DNA of 64,000 nucleotides from Planctomycetaceae bacterium. GTDB lineage: Bacteria > Planctomycetota > Planctomycetia > Planctomycetales > Planctomycetaceae. Positions 19,496-29,418 of the stretch are shown here, in pieces. The stretch is taken from positions 1-64,000 of the forward strand of contig JAQWSQ010000071.1 of the NCBI GenBank assembly GCA_029243145.1, written 5' to 3'. Within the stretch, counting starts at the first letter, position 1. Every line of letters begins with the position of its first letter. The notes under the pieces were generated by a model. That model was not told the origin of the DNA, made no database searches, and was given only the letters and a program-made list of their open reading frames with translations. The translations under genes and the position numbers were made by a program.

Positions 19496-20278
19496 ATGAG
19501 ATTTGAGGGCCGGACTATCATCGTAACGGGCGCTTCGCGCGGCATCGGTCGTGCTGTTGCACTTCAGCTTGCGTCCGAGGGAGCCAATATTGGGCTTAAC
19601 TACCGTTCGCATACTGAGGAGGCAGAAAGTGTCAAGCAAGAGATTGAATCACTCGGTCGAAAATGCCTGCTGCTTCAAGCCGATGTCTCTGTTCAATTGG
19701 CTGTCGAAGAAATGGTCGCCAAAACTGTCACAGATCTTGGCGAACTTTACGGTTATGTTTCTAACGCGGCGTATTCTGATCGAGAGTTAATGATCAATGC
19801 CGATATGGACGGTTTTCGACGCACAGTCGATGTCAGCATGTGGGGGGCTTTTTATGGAGTGCGAGCAGCTTCTCAACAGATGGTGAAGGCCAATACAAAA
19901 GGTTCGATTGTTGTCGTCAGCTCGCCGCATGGAGTGATTCCAATCCCAACGGCAATGGCTTATAACATGTCGAAAGCCGCCATTGACCATATGGCGCGAA
20001 CCGCGGCGATTGAATTGGCCGAGCATCGGATTAATGTCAATTTGATTCATCCTGGTTGGATTGATACTCCGGGAGAACGAAAATTTTTCACGGAAGAGCA
20101 AATTGAGGAAGGTTCAGCAAATTTGCCTTGGGGGAGAATGGGAACCCCCGAAGAGATGGCCAAAGGGATCGCCTTTATGCTCTCCGCCGACGCCGACTAT
20201 ATGACGGGAAGTACTGTGACGATGGATGGCGGTGTGAGTTTACCGTGGTGGAGTAATCGCGCTGATGGGCAGATGTAA
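19496..20278 (+). CDS. SDR family NAD(P)-dependent oxidoreductase
   Basis: 260 residues, classical short-chain dehydrogenase length. TGASRGIG (11-18) is the dinucleotide-binding glycine motif, with NAA at 90-92. The catalytic Ser142/143, Tyr156 and Lys160 (YNMSK) are present. The C-terminal DGG-containing segment is typical of glucose-1-dehydrogenase/FabG-like members. AAGGA precedes the ATG at good distance. The substrate is not predictable. The next gene starts five bases after the stop and is probably cotranscribed. Confidence 0.92.
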   Translation: MRFEGRTIIVTGASRGIGRAVALQLASEGANIGLNYRSHTEEAESVKQEIESLGRKCLLLQADVSVQLAVEEMVAKTVTDLGELYGYVSNAAYSDRELMINADMDGFRRTVDVSMWGAFYGVRAASQQMVKANTKGSIVVVSSPHGVIPIPTAMAYNMSKAAIDHMARTAAIELAEHRINVNLIHPGWIDTPGERKFFTEEQIEEGSANLPWGRMGTPEEMAKGIAFMLSADADYMTGSTVTMDGGVSLPWWSNRADGQM

Positions 20279-20283
20279 GAATA

Positions 20284-20673
20284 ATGAATGAATCTCTCCC
20301 CCAAACATTGCCAGACGTGGTGAATCGTTGTCAGCAAGTGATGGCGAACGCCTGGATGGTGCGGACTTTCATCAAGCATAGTGAAGAAGTGGAAGACTTT
20401 CCCGAGTTGATGGGAATCGTACGAGCCGTCTTTGATACGTCCCGAGCCTTGGAAACACGCATTGACGATCCTCCCGGTTATCTGCACATGCTGAGGAAGA
20501 AGATCGGAAAGCTCAAAACCGCCGCACGTCAATTTGAATCTGACGCGAAAGAAGCTTCCACTCATACCAATTTCCAGCAAGCTGTGATCGGTATGCATTT
20601 TTGTAATCAACAACTGGATGAATTACTTGCGATAGGGCAAACCCTGATATCGGCAAGTTCACCCGAGAGCTGA
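20284..20673 (+). CDS. hypothetical helical protein
   Basis: 129 residues, predicted almost entirely alpha-helical and without signal peptide or membrane segment. A short motif DDPPGYLHMLRKKIGKLK in the middle is the most distinctive part. It starts five bases after the SDR stop, so it is likely translated from the same message. I do not recognise the family. Confidence 0.65.
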   Translation: MNESLPQTLPDVVNRCQQVMANAWMVRTFIKHSEEVEDFPELMGIVRAVFDTSRALETRIDDPPGYLHMLRKKIGKLKTAARQFESDAKEASTHTNFQQAVIGMHFCNQQLDELLAIGQTLISASSPES

Positions 20674-20772
20674 GGTTGCAGAAAATCGCCCAAACTACGA
20701 CGATTTGTTTCTGAAATAGAATTCCCCTGAGAGGACCAGTCTTCTCGAACCAATTGCCCCGCAGGATGTCTT

Positions 20773-21786
20773 ATGTCGACTGCTGCACGCCCAGCCGTAA
20801 TCAGGCCGACAAAGCCACAAAGGTCTACCATCGATCGACGACCCGCTTGGGAATCTATCTCGCGCGGAGTGGGGGTCTTCTGGGGTATGCTTCTTCTCCT
20901 GCAAGTTTTTCTGTGGGGTGATTCTTACACTGTTTGGTGGCTGGGAGATCTACCGTTTCCTTCGACAGCACAACGTGGCGGGAGTGCTTTGTTCGGAGTC
21001 TTGTTACTTGTTTATGGTTTCACCGAGCGAGAGCCGAAGATCGTACGTGGTCTCACCTGGACTATGACTGGACTGCTACTAGGGTTTTCCTTACTGCAAG
21101 TTTGGAATTGGTATGCCGCGAAAGAGGCCGGCATGATCGATTCCCCCGTCAGGGTTCCGTTTGTCTTGCAGGTGACGGGAGTTTTGTCGGTCATCTTTGC
21201 CGGACTTTCTCAACCGGGTGAAATCGAACGTGGTCGGCAAGGGGGCCTGTTATTGGCGATCATTGCGTTTGATTTATGTCTACTGGTTGTTCCTCTGTCT
21301 CATTTTTATTGTCTGGGACAAACAACCGATGCGATTCCTTCACTAACAATTTTATTTTCCGTGGATGACTTATCAGATCCCTCAGCCGATGCCGCCCATG
21401 ATCTGAGTCGATATTTTTCGATCACCGAATCCACTCATCTGCTTCTGATCGGATCTGAAAACAAGACCGCAGCTTGGCAAGAAAATTTCCAACCTCTCAC
21501 TGATCAGCATGACTTGAAAATCACGATGACCGCGGGAACATCAACGGCCGGTCACCAACTACAAAGCCAACTGGAAAAATTCAGAGCAGAGGAGGAAGTG
21601 ACATCGGTTTTGCTAGTGGGCAGCCCGTTGCAAATCTCTCCGCTGCGAATTCGAACATTACGAGCGGGATTGAAACCGCGGCAACTCGTGATGGAACGCG
21701 AGTCACTGACGTTAGAATCTGCGTTACGTGCCATCCCCGAACTTTGGCTCACGTATTTACCCATTCGAAAACAGGATCGACTGTAG
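20773..21786 (+). CDS. multi-pass membrane protein, function unknown
   Basis: 337 residues. About five hydrophobic segments lie in residues 33-180 (for example GVFWGMLLLLQVFLWG and GLLLAIIAFDLCLLVVPL). A soluble C-terminal domain of about 150 residues follows, with alternating beta/alpha character but no motif I can place. AGGATG lies just upstream of the ATG. The gene converges with trkA, whose stop is 14 bp away. Confidence 0.7.
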   Translation: MSTAARPAVIRPTKPQRSTIDRRPAWESISRGVGVFWGMLLLLQVFLWGDSYTVWWLGDLPFPSTAQRGGSALFGVLLLVYGFTEREPKIVRGLTWTMTGLLLGFSLLQVWNWYAAKEAGMIDSPVRVPFVLQVTGVLSVIFAGLSQPGEIERGRQGGLLLAIIAFDLCLLVVPLSHFYCLGQTTDAIPSLTILFSVDDLSDPSADAAHDLSRYFSITESTHLLLIGSENKTAAWQENFQPLTDQHDLKITMTAGTSTAGHQLQSQLEKFRAEEEVTSVLLVGSPLQISPLRIRTLRAGLKPRQLVMERESLTLESALRAIPELWLTYLPIRKQDRL

Positions 21787-21800
21787 GAAGGTTCCCACGA

Positions 21801-22484
21801 TTATTCTTGCGGAAGTTTGGCGAGCGCGTCGTCGGAACCAACCAGCATTAAGACATCTTGATCGCAAATTGTTTCTTCGGCATCGAGAACGGCCATGATT
21901 TTTGTGCGAGTGACTTCGCCTTCCTCGGTCATTTCGGTCTTTTTTCTCATGAGCGCCACCAGGTTGACGCCGAAATCTTGTCGCAAGCGAAGAGTCGCGA
22001 GAGATTTGCCCTGAAATTGTTTGGGGGCATGCAACTCGATCAAGGAGAAGTCCTCTCCGAGTTTGATAAATTCATCCACGCGAGGGTTTGCCAGTTGTCG
22101 GCCCAGATGTTCTCCCGATTGTAATTCGGGTTGAATGACTTGATGGGCGCCGATCTGCTTGAATATTTCGGCGTGGAAGACCGATTGAGCGCGGCAGATA
22201 ATTTTTGGAACACCAAATTTCGTGAGAATCACCGTCGTGAGCAAGGCGGCTTCAAAATTTTCACCAATCGCCACCACGGCAACATCGACCGAATCGATGC
22301 TTTGACTTTTTAAGGCTAGGTTATCCGTGGAGTCGAGACGAACTGCCACAGGAACCTGGTCTTTGATCTCTTCCACAGATTGCTGATTAGCATCGATGGC
22401 AATCACTTGGGCGCCACTGACTGATAATTGACGCGCAAGTGCAGTTCCGAAACGTCCCAAACCAATAACGGCAATACGATGCAT
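21801..22484 (-). CDS. TrkA/KtrA-type potassium uptake regulatory subunit
   Basis: 227 residues with one RCK-N domain (Rossmann motif GLGRFGTALA at 8-17, acidic Asp at the end of beta-2 in VIAID) and one RCK-C domain (about 140-225). A single-RCK-pair layout matches KtrA of Ktr systems rather than the double TrkA. It is a cytoplasmic ring-forming gate that binds nucleotides and controls the membrane subunit. The gene lies 38 bp downstream of trkH on the same strand and should form one operon with it. Confidence 0.93.
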   Translation of the reverse strand: MHRIAVIGLGRFGTALARQLSVSGAQVIAIDANQQSVEEIKDQVPVAVRLDSTDNLALKSQSIDSVDVAVVAIGENFEAALLTTVILTKFGVPKIICRAQSVFHAEIFKQIGAHQVIQPELQSGEHLGRQLANPRVDEFIKLGEDFSLIELHAPKQFQGKSLATLRLRQDFGVNLVALMRKKTEMTEEGEVTRTKIMAVLDAEETICDQDVLMLVGSDDALAKLPQE

Positions 22485-22522
22485 GATTGTCTATCCGAAT
22501 AATATAGGAATCGGTAAGTCGA

Positions 22523-24370
22523 TTAACCCAGCGCAACTCGTTCTTCCGGGAAGTCGTAGGTGGGACGTTTTTGTTTGCCCGCCAATGCCAGTAACAAAGT
22601 CAGCGGACCGACCCGACCGATAAACATCGTCAATACGATGACGATCCGAGAGGGTGTCGTCAATTCTGCTGTGATGCCGGTCGATAAGCCGACGGTTGCA
22701 AAGGCACTGGTTGCTTCAAACAAATGATCGATTAGTTGTGCCGGTTTGGCTTCAAACAAGACGAGTAAAAAAGTGGTCACCATGACAATGAACAAACCCG
22801 AGGTGACGACAAGAAACGCTCGTTGAATCTGGCTTGCGGGAATACGGCGGTGTCCGACTTCCACTCGATCTTTTCCTTTGAGTAAAGAAAAAATCGAGAG
22901 CAGGACCAGTGAAATCGAGATCGTTTTGATGCCACCCCCCGTTGATCCTGGGGATGCCCCGATAAACATCATGCCGATGGCTAATAATTTGGTCGTGGTT
23001 TGTAACTCTCCGAGATCGACCGTGTTAAAGCCGGCTGTTCGGAAGGAGACCGATTGAAACCAGGCATCGCTCCACGCGACGCGAGTATAGTCTTCTCCCG
23101 TTGAAGCAAATGACTCCAACAAGACAAATCCCAGCGTCCCGATCACCAGTAGGCTGACTGACGAACAGAGGACCAATCGCGATGTCAGACTGAGCCGAGT
23201 TTGAGTGAAAAAATCCTCACGAATCGCGGACCGTTTTTCTGGACCGCGAATTCTGGTGTGGAGCACTCGATACAAGTTAAAGACCACGCCAAATCCTAAT
23301 CCACCAACAACGATCAATCCTGAAACGACAAACCAGATCTGCCAGCGATCGGCCATCCCGACAAAGCTGTCCTCCGTGAGTGAAAAGCCCGCGTTACAGA
23401 AAGCCGATACAGAATGAAAGATCGCTTGAAAGGCTTGTTCGCTCGGAGCGGCATTCGGCCACAATCCCGCCATCAAAAATGCACCCACGATCTCGGCGGT
23501 AAACGTGAAAATCAAGATGGTGATCAACAATTGTCGAACGTCTGCTAGTCGATCAGAATCGAGCAATTTTCTGAGTGTGGCTGTTTCTTGAACTTGCAGA
23601 TGCCGACCGGCCAACGCGATAAACAGCGCACCAAATGTCATGATGCCCAGTCCGCCGATCTGGAACAAAACCAGAATAACGGACTGTCCAAAACGACTCC
23701 AATACGTTCCCGTCGGTTCGACAATCAGTCCGGTCACACAACTGGCCGAGGTTGCCGTGAAAAGTGCGGTCGTAAACGGAGCACCCTCTGCGGCAGAAAC
23801 ACCGGGCATGACAGCGCGAGCACGAGGCAACATCAGCAGGAAGGTTCCAATCGTCACCAACACCACAAACGACCCTACCAACAAGAGAGCCGGGTTGATA
23901 CCTTTGGAAGCATAAGCCCGACTGACCGACAGACTCTGAAGTAACCCCAAGATCAGAATCAATCCTTCCGAATAGGCATACAACCATTCGAATCGTTGTC
24001 CTGCTGGTCCATCGATAAATGGCAATCGATGCGCCATTGAGAACACAAAAATCGAGCCGACGAAAAAGAGACCCGCAAAGCTCACCTTGGCCCAATGTTC
24101 TTTCAAAAACGAAGAACGCCGCAAGCTCCACCGATAGCGGGTGATGCATGAGACGGAAATCATCAACGACGCGATCACGATCAAAATTCCGAGTAAATCG
24201 GTTTGTTGATCGGAAGACTGTCGCAAGCCGTGTCGAATTGCGAGTGTTACGATGGCCGTGATCAGCGCAAACATCTCTATCTGCACGAGTCGAGTTGACC
24301 CGCGCTCGTGCTGGCTTGCTCGAAAGCGAAGAAATTCTGGAGTTTCTTCCGAAGGTAACATAACAATCAT
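22523..24370 (-). CDS. TrkH/KtrB-type potassium transporter membrane subunit
   Basis: 615 residues with about a dozen membrane segments, longer than typical KtrB (about 450) because of extra N-terminal segments (about 30-175). The four pore loops are recognisable: SASCVTGLIV, FCNAGFSL, FRTAGFNTVD and FATVGLSTG, each with its filter glycine. It should transport potassium, gated by the trkA product encoded directly downstream. Two in-frame ATGs (24370 and 24361) could start it. Confidence 0.93.
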   Translation of the reverse strand: MIVMLPSEETPEFLRFRASQHERGSTRLVQIEMFALITAIVTLAIRHGLRQSSDQQTDLLGILIVIASLMISVSCITRYRWSLRRSSFLKEHWAKVSFAGLFFVGSIFVFSMAHRLPFIDGPAGQRFEWLYAYSEGLILILGLLQSLSVSRAYASKGINPALLLVGSFVVLVTIGTFLLMLPRARAVMPGVSAAEGAPFTTALFTATSASCVTGLIVEPTGTYWSRFGQSVILVLFQIGGLGIMTFGALFIALAGRHLQVQETATLRKLLDSDRLADVRQLLITILIFTFTAEIVGAFLMAGLWPNAAPSEQAFQAIFHSVSAFCNAGFSLTEDSFVGMADRWQIWFVVSGLIVVGGLGFGVVFNLYRVLHTRIRGPEKRSAIREDFFTQTRLSLTSRLVLCSSVSLLVIGTLGFVLLESFASTGEDYTRVAWSDAWFQSVSFRTAGFNTVDLGELQTTTKLLAIGMMFIGASPGSTGGGIKTISISLVLLSIFSLLKGKDRVEVGHRRIPASQIQRAFLVVTSGLFIVMVTTFLLVLFEAKPAQLIDHLFEATSAFATVGLSTGITAELTTPSRIVIVLTMFIGRVGPLTLLLALAGKQKRPTYDFPEERVALG

Positions 24371-24549
24371 TCTTTGAAATAGACGGTCCTCAAAATACCA
24401 GAACCACTCTCTCTACGCACGGCAGTCGGACCGGATCATGAGAATTCGGGGGGAGGTTAGCGGATGAAACTTAACTATCCGAAGAGGGGCCTCATCAGTT
24501 ATCATCGTGCCGCTAGTAATTCTCCTGAGATTCACGACTGGAAGTCCTC

Positions 24550-25953
24550 ATGGTCCGCGATTTTGAGCTCGAAAGTCTCATCCACGATCCGATACACGGT
24601 TACATTCCCTTTGTCTCGAAAGCATCCTTACCGGAAGGTGAAGTTTCCGAGCAGGAAATTATTGATCACCCGTGGGTGCAGCGATTGAGGCAAATTCACC
24701 AATTACAGACGGCCTGGTGGGTATTTCCATCCGCCGAACATATGCGTTTTCAGCACGTTTTGGGAGCAATGCATCTCGCGTCCCGAGTCATCGAACATTG
24801 GTACGATTCGCTGGTTGAAGCGTGCGACAATGTTCCCTCTCGCGGTTACGTCGAGAGTTTGGTGAGAATGGCGGCGTTATTACACGATGTTGGACATGGT
24901 CCGTTCGGGCATTTCTTTGATGATCATTATCTCGACCAGTATGACCTGACACATGAAGACATCGGCGCTCATATCATTGAGCATGAATTAGGGGATTTGT
25001 TGCGACAGATCCGTCGGAACCCACGAGGAGAGTTACAGCCTCTAGAAGAACTCGAACCTCGACAGATTTCCTGGTTGATCCGTCGGCCCAAAAGCCGAGA
25101 TGATCACGAAGGGCAACCCGATTGGCTGCGGAAATTGCGCGCATTGTTCAGCGGTATCTATACCGTCGATAATATGGACTTTGTCTTGAGAGACGCCTAC
25201 ATGACAGGCTACTCGCTTCGTTCGTTCGATATTTCACGGCTACTTCATTACAGCTTCTTCACGCCTTCGGGATTAACAATCCATGTTCGTGGGTTGTCGA
25301 CTCTCATTAACTTTATCGAAACGCGTGCAAATCTCTTCCGATCCATTTATTTTCATCGCGCGGTACGCTCTCTCGATTTATCCTTGGGAGACATTTTCGG
25401 CGAGATCATGGAACATCTATTTCCCGGAAATCCCCTCGAGCATCTGGATGAATACCTCAAACTCACCGAATCAACCTTTCTTGTCGATGTGAAACGGTGG
25501 GCCGATAGTGACGATCCTCGAAAAAAAGAGATTGGCGAACGCTGGAATCGAATTCTCTGCCGGGAGCTTGGCTGGAAAATGGCGTGTGAGAAGTCGATGT
25601 TCTTTCACACAGGAGCAGCCGAGCAAATGTCGATCTTTTCCGAACCTGAAATTGTGGAAAAACGGGTCCGAGAACGATTGCCGAAAGCGATCAAAGACAT
25701 TCCGCTGAAAGTTGACGTCGCCCGCCATTATCATCGTCCAAGCGGGCGACTTCCCGCGGGTGGTCAGAATTATCTGATCGATCCGGCGTATGGAGACGCT
25801 CAAGAGTTGTTGGATGATGAACTGTTTCGGTCGGTTCCGACCAGCTTTCTGATCTTCCGCATCTATGCACAGAATCATGATCACGATGTTGCTTTGAACG
25901 ATTCTCTCGGAAAAATGCTGGGCGAGGCGGCTGACGCAAAAACAAACATGTAA
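24550..25953 (+). CDS. HD domain phosphohydrolase (dNTPase/SAMHD1-like)
   Basis: 467 residues. The start region HDPIHGYI and the HD motif are typical of this family. Metal ligands are His69 (FQHVLGAMH), His112-Asp113 (LLHDVGHGPFGH) and Asp207 (YTVDNMDFVLRD). Family knowledge: related proteins hydrolyse deoxynucleoside triphosphates in the cytoplasm; the substrate here is not shown. It is divergent from trkH and stands alone. Confidence 0.9.
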   Translation: MVRDFELESLIHDPIHGYIPFVSKASLPEGEVSEQEIIDHPWVQRLRQIHQLQTAWWVFPSAEHMRFQHVLGAMHLASRVIEHWYDSLVEACDNVPSRGYVESLVRMAALLHDVGHGPFGHFFDDHYLDQYDLTHEDIGAHIIEHELGDLLRQIRRNPRGELQPLEELEPRQISWLIRRPKSRDDHEGQPDWLRKLRALFSGIYTVDNMDFVLRDAYMTGYSLRSFDISRLLHYSFFTPSGLTIHVRGLSTLINFIETRANLFRSIYFHRAVRSLDLSLGDIFGEIMEHLFPGNPLEHLDEYLKLTESTFLVDVKRWADSDDPRKKEIGERWNRILCRELGWKMACEKSMFFHTGAAEQMSIFSEPEIVEKRVRERLPKAIKDIPLKVDVARHYHRPSGRLPAGGQNYLIDPAYGDAQELLDDELFRSVPTSFLIFRIYAQNHDHDVALNDSLGKMLGEAADAKTNM

Positions 25954-26076
25954 TCATCTTCAGATGACAGTCTTGCAGATTGTTTTCTCTGCTCGCATCG
26001 GATGTGACACAGCGGTATGATGTGAACTTCACATGGATTCATGTTTTAACGCTGAAGTTACAGAGGAGAAAATACG

Positions 26077-26799
26077 ATGTCGATACTCGCAGGAAAAGTT
26101 GCGTTAGTGACCGGGGGAGCGACGGGAATTGGAGCCGCCATTGCGCATGGACTGGCCGATCTCGGATGCCAGGTTGCTATTACCGGCCGTCGTGAAGCGA
26201 AGTTGAAAGAAACTGCCGAAGGGACCAACTTCAAATATCATGCCTGTGATGTTTCAGATCGCGAAAGTGTCAAAGAGTTGTTCACATGGGCGGCTGGCGA
26301 ACTTGGACACATCGACATTCTCGTTAATTCGGCTGGCACAAACATTCAAAAGAGACGAGTCTCTGAGCTTGATCCCGACGATTGGGACAAGCTCATCAAG
26401 ATCAATGCAACTGGTGCGTTCAATTGCGTTCAAGCCGTGTTGCCTTGGATGCGTGAGCGACAGGATGGCGTGATCATCAATATCTGTTCGATTTCAGGTA
26501 TCCGGTCGAATCCATTGGGTGGTCTCGCTTACAATGCTTCGAAGTACGCAATGCGTGCTCTTGGTATGACGGTCGGTGAGGAAGAGCATGAGAACAAAAT
26601 CCGCGTGACGAACATTCATCCGGGTGAAGTTGAAACTCCGATTCTGGATGACCGCCCGACTCCGGTTTCTGCCGAACATCGCGCCCGAATCTTGCAGCCC
26701 GAAGATGTGGCGGCAACAGCCGTTATGGTGGCCTGTCTACCAGCACGGGCTCGAGTCCCCGAATTGATTGTCATTCCGACTTCGGCTTCATTCATCTAA
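26077..26799 (+). CDS. SDR family oxidoreductase
   Basis: 240 residues, with TGGATGIG (12-19), NSAG (84-87) and the triad Ser138, Tyr152, Lys156 (YNASK). The ATG is preceded by GAGGAG eight bases upstream. The end of the protein lacks the DGG segment seen in the other SDR of this window, so the two belong to different branches. A VOC-fold gene follows 101 bp downstream on the same strand and may share a pathway; the substrate is unknown. Confidence 0.92.
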   Translation: MSILAGKVALVTGGATGIGAAIAHGLADLGCQVAITGRREAKLKETAEGTNFKYHACDVSDRESVKELFTWAAGELGHIDILVNSAGTNIQKRRVSELDPDDWDKLIKINATGAFNCVQAVLPWMRERQDGVIINICSISGIRSNPLGGLAYNASKYAMRALGMTVGEEEHENKIRVTNIHPGEVETPILDDRPTPVSAEHRARILQPEDVAATAVMVACLPARARVPELIVIPTSASFI

Positions 26800-26900
26800 C
26801 TCAGCAGTTTCAGGAACAAGATTGCGACTTGCAATCTGCTTTCGGTCGGAGCAAAATTGAGAGAATCCACACTCATTGAACATCTGGAAATGGCGAACTC

Positions 26901-27308
26901 ATGAACAAAATGACGACACCGATTCAGGTCAAGGCCCTCGATCACGTCACGTTGGTTGTGAAAGATCTGGAAGCCAGTAAAGACTTTTATTGCGGCTTAT
27001 TGGGAATGGAGGATGTCCCTCGCCCTGATTTTACGTTCGCTGGCAAATGGTTTCAGGCGGGAGACACACAAATCCATCTGATTCTCGAACACCCAGGATC
27101 AGGACCAGCCGGAGAGATTCGTCCCGGTGAGCCGACGACCCGCAATCACCACTTTGCGTTCCTTGTTGAGGACGTGCAGTTTTGTTTTGAGGCCGCAAAA
27201 GCGGAGTCTGCCACAATTATTTCCGAACCCAAATCACGCCCTGATGGAGCCGTCCAGCTCTTTTTGCAAGACCCGGATGGTTACATGGTCGAGCTTTGCC
27301 AACCTTGA
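26901..27308 (+). CDS. VOC superfamily (glyoxalase/dioxygenase fold) protein
   Basis: 135 residues, two beta-alpha-beta-beta-beta modules. Probable metal ligands are His at DHVTLVVKD, His in HHFAFLVED and Glu in YMVELCQP, and the ending DPDGYMVEL is the family hallmark. Members include glyoxalase I, fosfomycin-resistance enzymes and extradiol dioxygenases; which applies cannot be said. The gene follows the SDR at 26077. Confidence 0.88.
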   Translation: MNKMTTPIQVKALDHVTLVVKDLEASKDFYCGLLGMEDVPRPDFTFAGKWFQAGDTQIHLILEHPGSGPAGEIRPGEPTTRNHHFAFLVEDVQFCFEAAKAESATIISEPKSRPDGAVQLFLQDPDGYMVELCQP

Positions 27309-27341
27309 AAACCCCTGAAATCCGGTCCGGTTATAGGGACT

Positions 27342-27410
27342 GAATCAGTCAAGGGAACTGATTCGGACGTGTTTCTGGAATGCGGGGTGGATTCAACACC
27401 CCCGGGTGTT
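27342..27410. promoter_or_regulatory. hairpin and GC-rich palindrome in an intergenic gap
   Basis: GAATCAGT/ACTGATTC forms a perfect 8-bp hairpin (27342-27364, 7-nt loop). Some 30 bp on, AACACCC-cc-GGGTGTT (27395-27410) is a perfect 7-bp-arm palindrome followed directly by TATACT (27412-27417), which resembles a -10 box. No T-run follows either, so they are not standard terminators. The palindrome could be an operator for the gene at 27495; no matching -35 was found. Confidence 0.35.
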
Positions 27411-27494
27411 CTATACTCGTCCTCGTTGACGAAACATGTTGAGTTGACACGATTTGTAATAGTGATTTCGCCCGAAGACGATCGGAACGGCTGA

Positions 27495-27683
27495 ATGTCG
27501 AATGTTTCGAGATATCTAGTAATTGTTGCCCTGGTTCTGGCAGGTATTGTCGGTGTCAGCGCGGCTCTCGATATGGCCATTGCCATTCCTTATGGACGGC
27601 AGTTCCTGCTCGATATCATGTTTTTGATCGGTGCCGGTCTCATTGGCTACATGGGATATGAGACTTTCAAAGATTATTCGTAA
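27495..27683 (+). CDS. small membrane protein
   Basis: 62 residues with two hydrophobic segments (about 7-28 and 37-56) and a short polar C-terminus (YETFKDYS). It is too small for an enzyme and has no recognised domain. The frame, ATG and hydrophobic pattern look real. It converges with the kinase gene ending at 27739. Confidence 0.6.
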   Translation: MSNVSRYLVIVALVLAGIVGVSAALDMAIAIPYGRQFLLDIMFLIGAGLIGYMGYETFKDYS

Positions 27684-27738
27684 GCAGGTCTATTTTCTCC
27701 CTCTGCTACGCTGCTTTACTGTTGCAGACATTGCGCGA

Positions 27739-29418
27739 TCACTGCTGCGATTCATAATACTGGTTCAAGACGCGGACCCTCCGTACCTGTGCGGCGGTGA
27801 CGGCTCCCAGAATTCCGAGAGTGACCATAAAGATCACTCCGTAATGTGGCAAAGAGGGTTCTGTGGGATGCCATCGCCATAGACCTAGGTACCCCATGCA
27901 CGAAAGAATTGTCGAACAGACGACCACGCGCACATTGAAAAACATCCCCGATGCCACGACAACCATGGGATATCCAATGACCAGCGGCCCCAAATCTTCG
28001 GGGACTTTCAATAAAACAAACGTGAGTAGCAGCGCATCCGTCGCGGCCCAGGCATATTCCAGATAAGTTTTCACGGTTCGATTCGCCGCGAGGAATTGAA
28101 ATAACCCAATCACAATGGCCCACACGCCGAGAATCGTCATGACCTCATTATGATAGAGCTGGCTCTCGACACCACTGATCCAGTAACGTCCTTGCACGAT
28201 CGTTGCTACAGCGAGCACTCCAGCCCAGCGCGAAGAGGCGGCGGGAAAACGGCGAGACCAACGATTCATGCGGCTGAAGAGAGATGGAGAAGCGGCAAGG
28301 ACATGGTCGCCTCGTAAATAACGTTCCAGGTCATTTGCCAGTTCTTCGACTGTTGCGTACCGTTTGTCGGGATCTTTTTCGAGACATTTCAGACAGATTT
28401 TTTCCAGGTCACGAGGAAGCCCCGAGCGCAAGCGTCGAGGTAACAACGGCTCCTGTTCAATCACTTGGACAATCGTGTCGAGCGGGTGGTCTTTCTTGAA
28501 GGGTGGTTTCCCGGTCAACATTTCGTACAGGATCGCTCCCAGCGAATAGATGTCGCTGCGATTCGTGATTAGCTTCACGCGACCGGCTGCCTGTTCGGGA
28601 GACATATAACTGGGCGTACCGATAATCACTCCGGTTTGCGTCTGTTGGTCATCGTCGTTTCCAAAAATTCGGGCAAGCCCAAAGTCAGTCACCAATGGCT
28701 TATTGTTTTCATCGAGTAATATATTTGATGGTTTCAAGTCACGATGCATGACCTGATGTTCGTGGAGATAATGCACCGCCTGAGCGATGGGAATCAATAA
28801 TGTGGCCGCTTCCTCGATTTCCAGTGGTCCAGATCTCAACCGGTCGGACAACGTATCCCCGTTGACATAATCCATCGCAAAGTAGTGTTGCCCATCGACT
28901 TCACCAATCTCGTGAACGGCGACAATGTGGGGGTGCTTCAATCTGGCAGCAGCTTGGGCTTCGACTTGAAAACGCCGTAATTCTTCGTCATCAGCCAGTT
29001 GATGCGAGCGGATCACTTTGATGGCAACATCGCGTTTGAGATCTGTCTGACGTGCACGGAAAACGACACCCATTCCACCGCGGCCGAGTTCCTCTTCAAT
29101 CTCAAACTTTCCGAAGGTTTGGTTCGGTTTGAGCATGGATGAGCCAAACGAGGAATTCGATCCCGATCCACTGGAAATGATAGGTGCGTACTCAGGAAGA
29201 TTGATGTCGGCGAGTGAACGAGATCGGACGACGCTGAATTCATTCAAATTTCCCAGACACCCGATGAAGGGTTCGATCTCTGGTGATTCATTTAAGATGC
29301 GTTCGCAGGTGGTACGATCTCCCACCTGAAGCGCTTGGGTATAGGCTTCCAATTGCGCAAACAGCAATTCTTCGGACTCATCAGATGGGGTCGGACGGTC
29401 GCCGACATCATTCGACAT
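27739..29418 (-). CDS. membrane serine/threonine protein kinase
   Basis: 559 residues. A short N-terminal region (1-100) precedes a complete kinase domain: glycine loop GRGGMGVVF (112-120), beta-3 Lys134 (VAIKV), HRDLKPSN (225-232), DFG (245-247) and SPE (273-275). About six membrane segments lie in 398-542, so the kinase faces the cytoplasm with a polytopic C-terminal domain that may sense something. The start overlaps the end of the ECF sigma gene by 11 bp, a coupling that suggests the kinase acts on, or with, that sigma factor. Confidence 0.93.
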   Translation of the reverse strand: MSNDVGDRPTPSDESEELLFAQLEAYTQALQVGDRTTCERILNESPEIEPFIGCLGNLNEFSVVRSRSLADINLPEYAPIISSGSGSNSSFGSSMLKPNQTFGKFEIEEELGRGGMGVVFRARQTDLKRDVAIKVIRSHQLADDEELRRFQVEAQAAARLKHPHIVAVHEIGEVDGQHYFAMDYVNGDTLSDRLRSGPLEIEEAATLLIPIAQAVHYLHEHQVMHRDLKPSNILLDENNKPLVTDFGLARIFGNDDDQQTQTGVIIGTPSYMSPEQAAGRVKLITNRSDIYSLGAILYEMLTGKPPFKKDHPLDTIVQVIEQEPLLPRRLRSGLPRDLEKICLKCLEKDPDKRYATVEELANDLERYLRGDHVLAASPSLFSRMNRWSRRFPAASSRWAGVLAVATIVQGRYWISGVESQLYHNEVMTILGVWAIVIGLFQFLAANRTVKTYLEYAWAATDALLLTFVLLKVPEDLGPLVIGYPMVVVASGMFFNVRVVVCSTILSCMGYLGLWRWHPTEPSLPHYGVIFMVTLGILGAVTAAQVRRVRVLNQYYESQQ

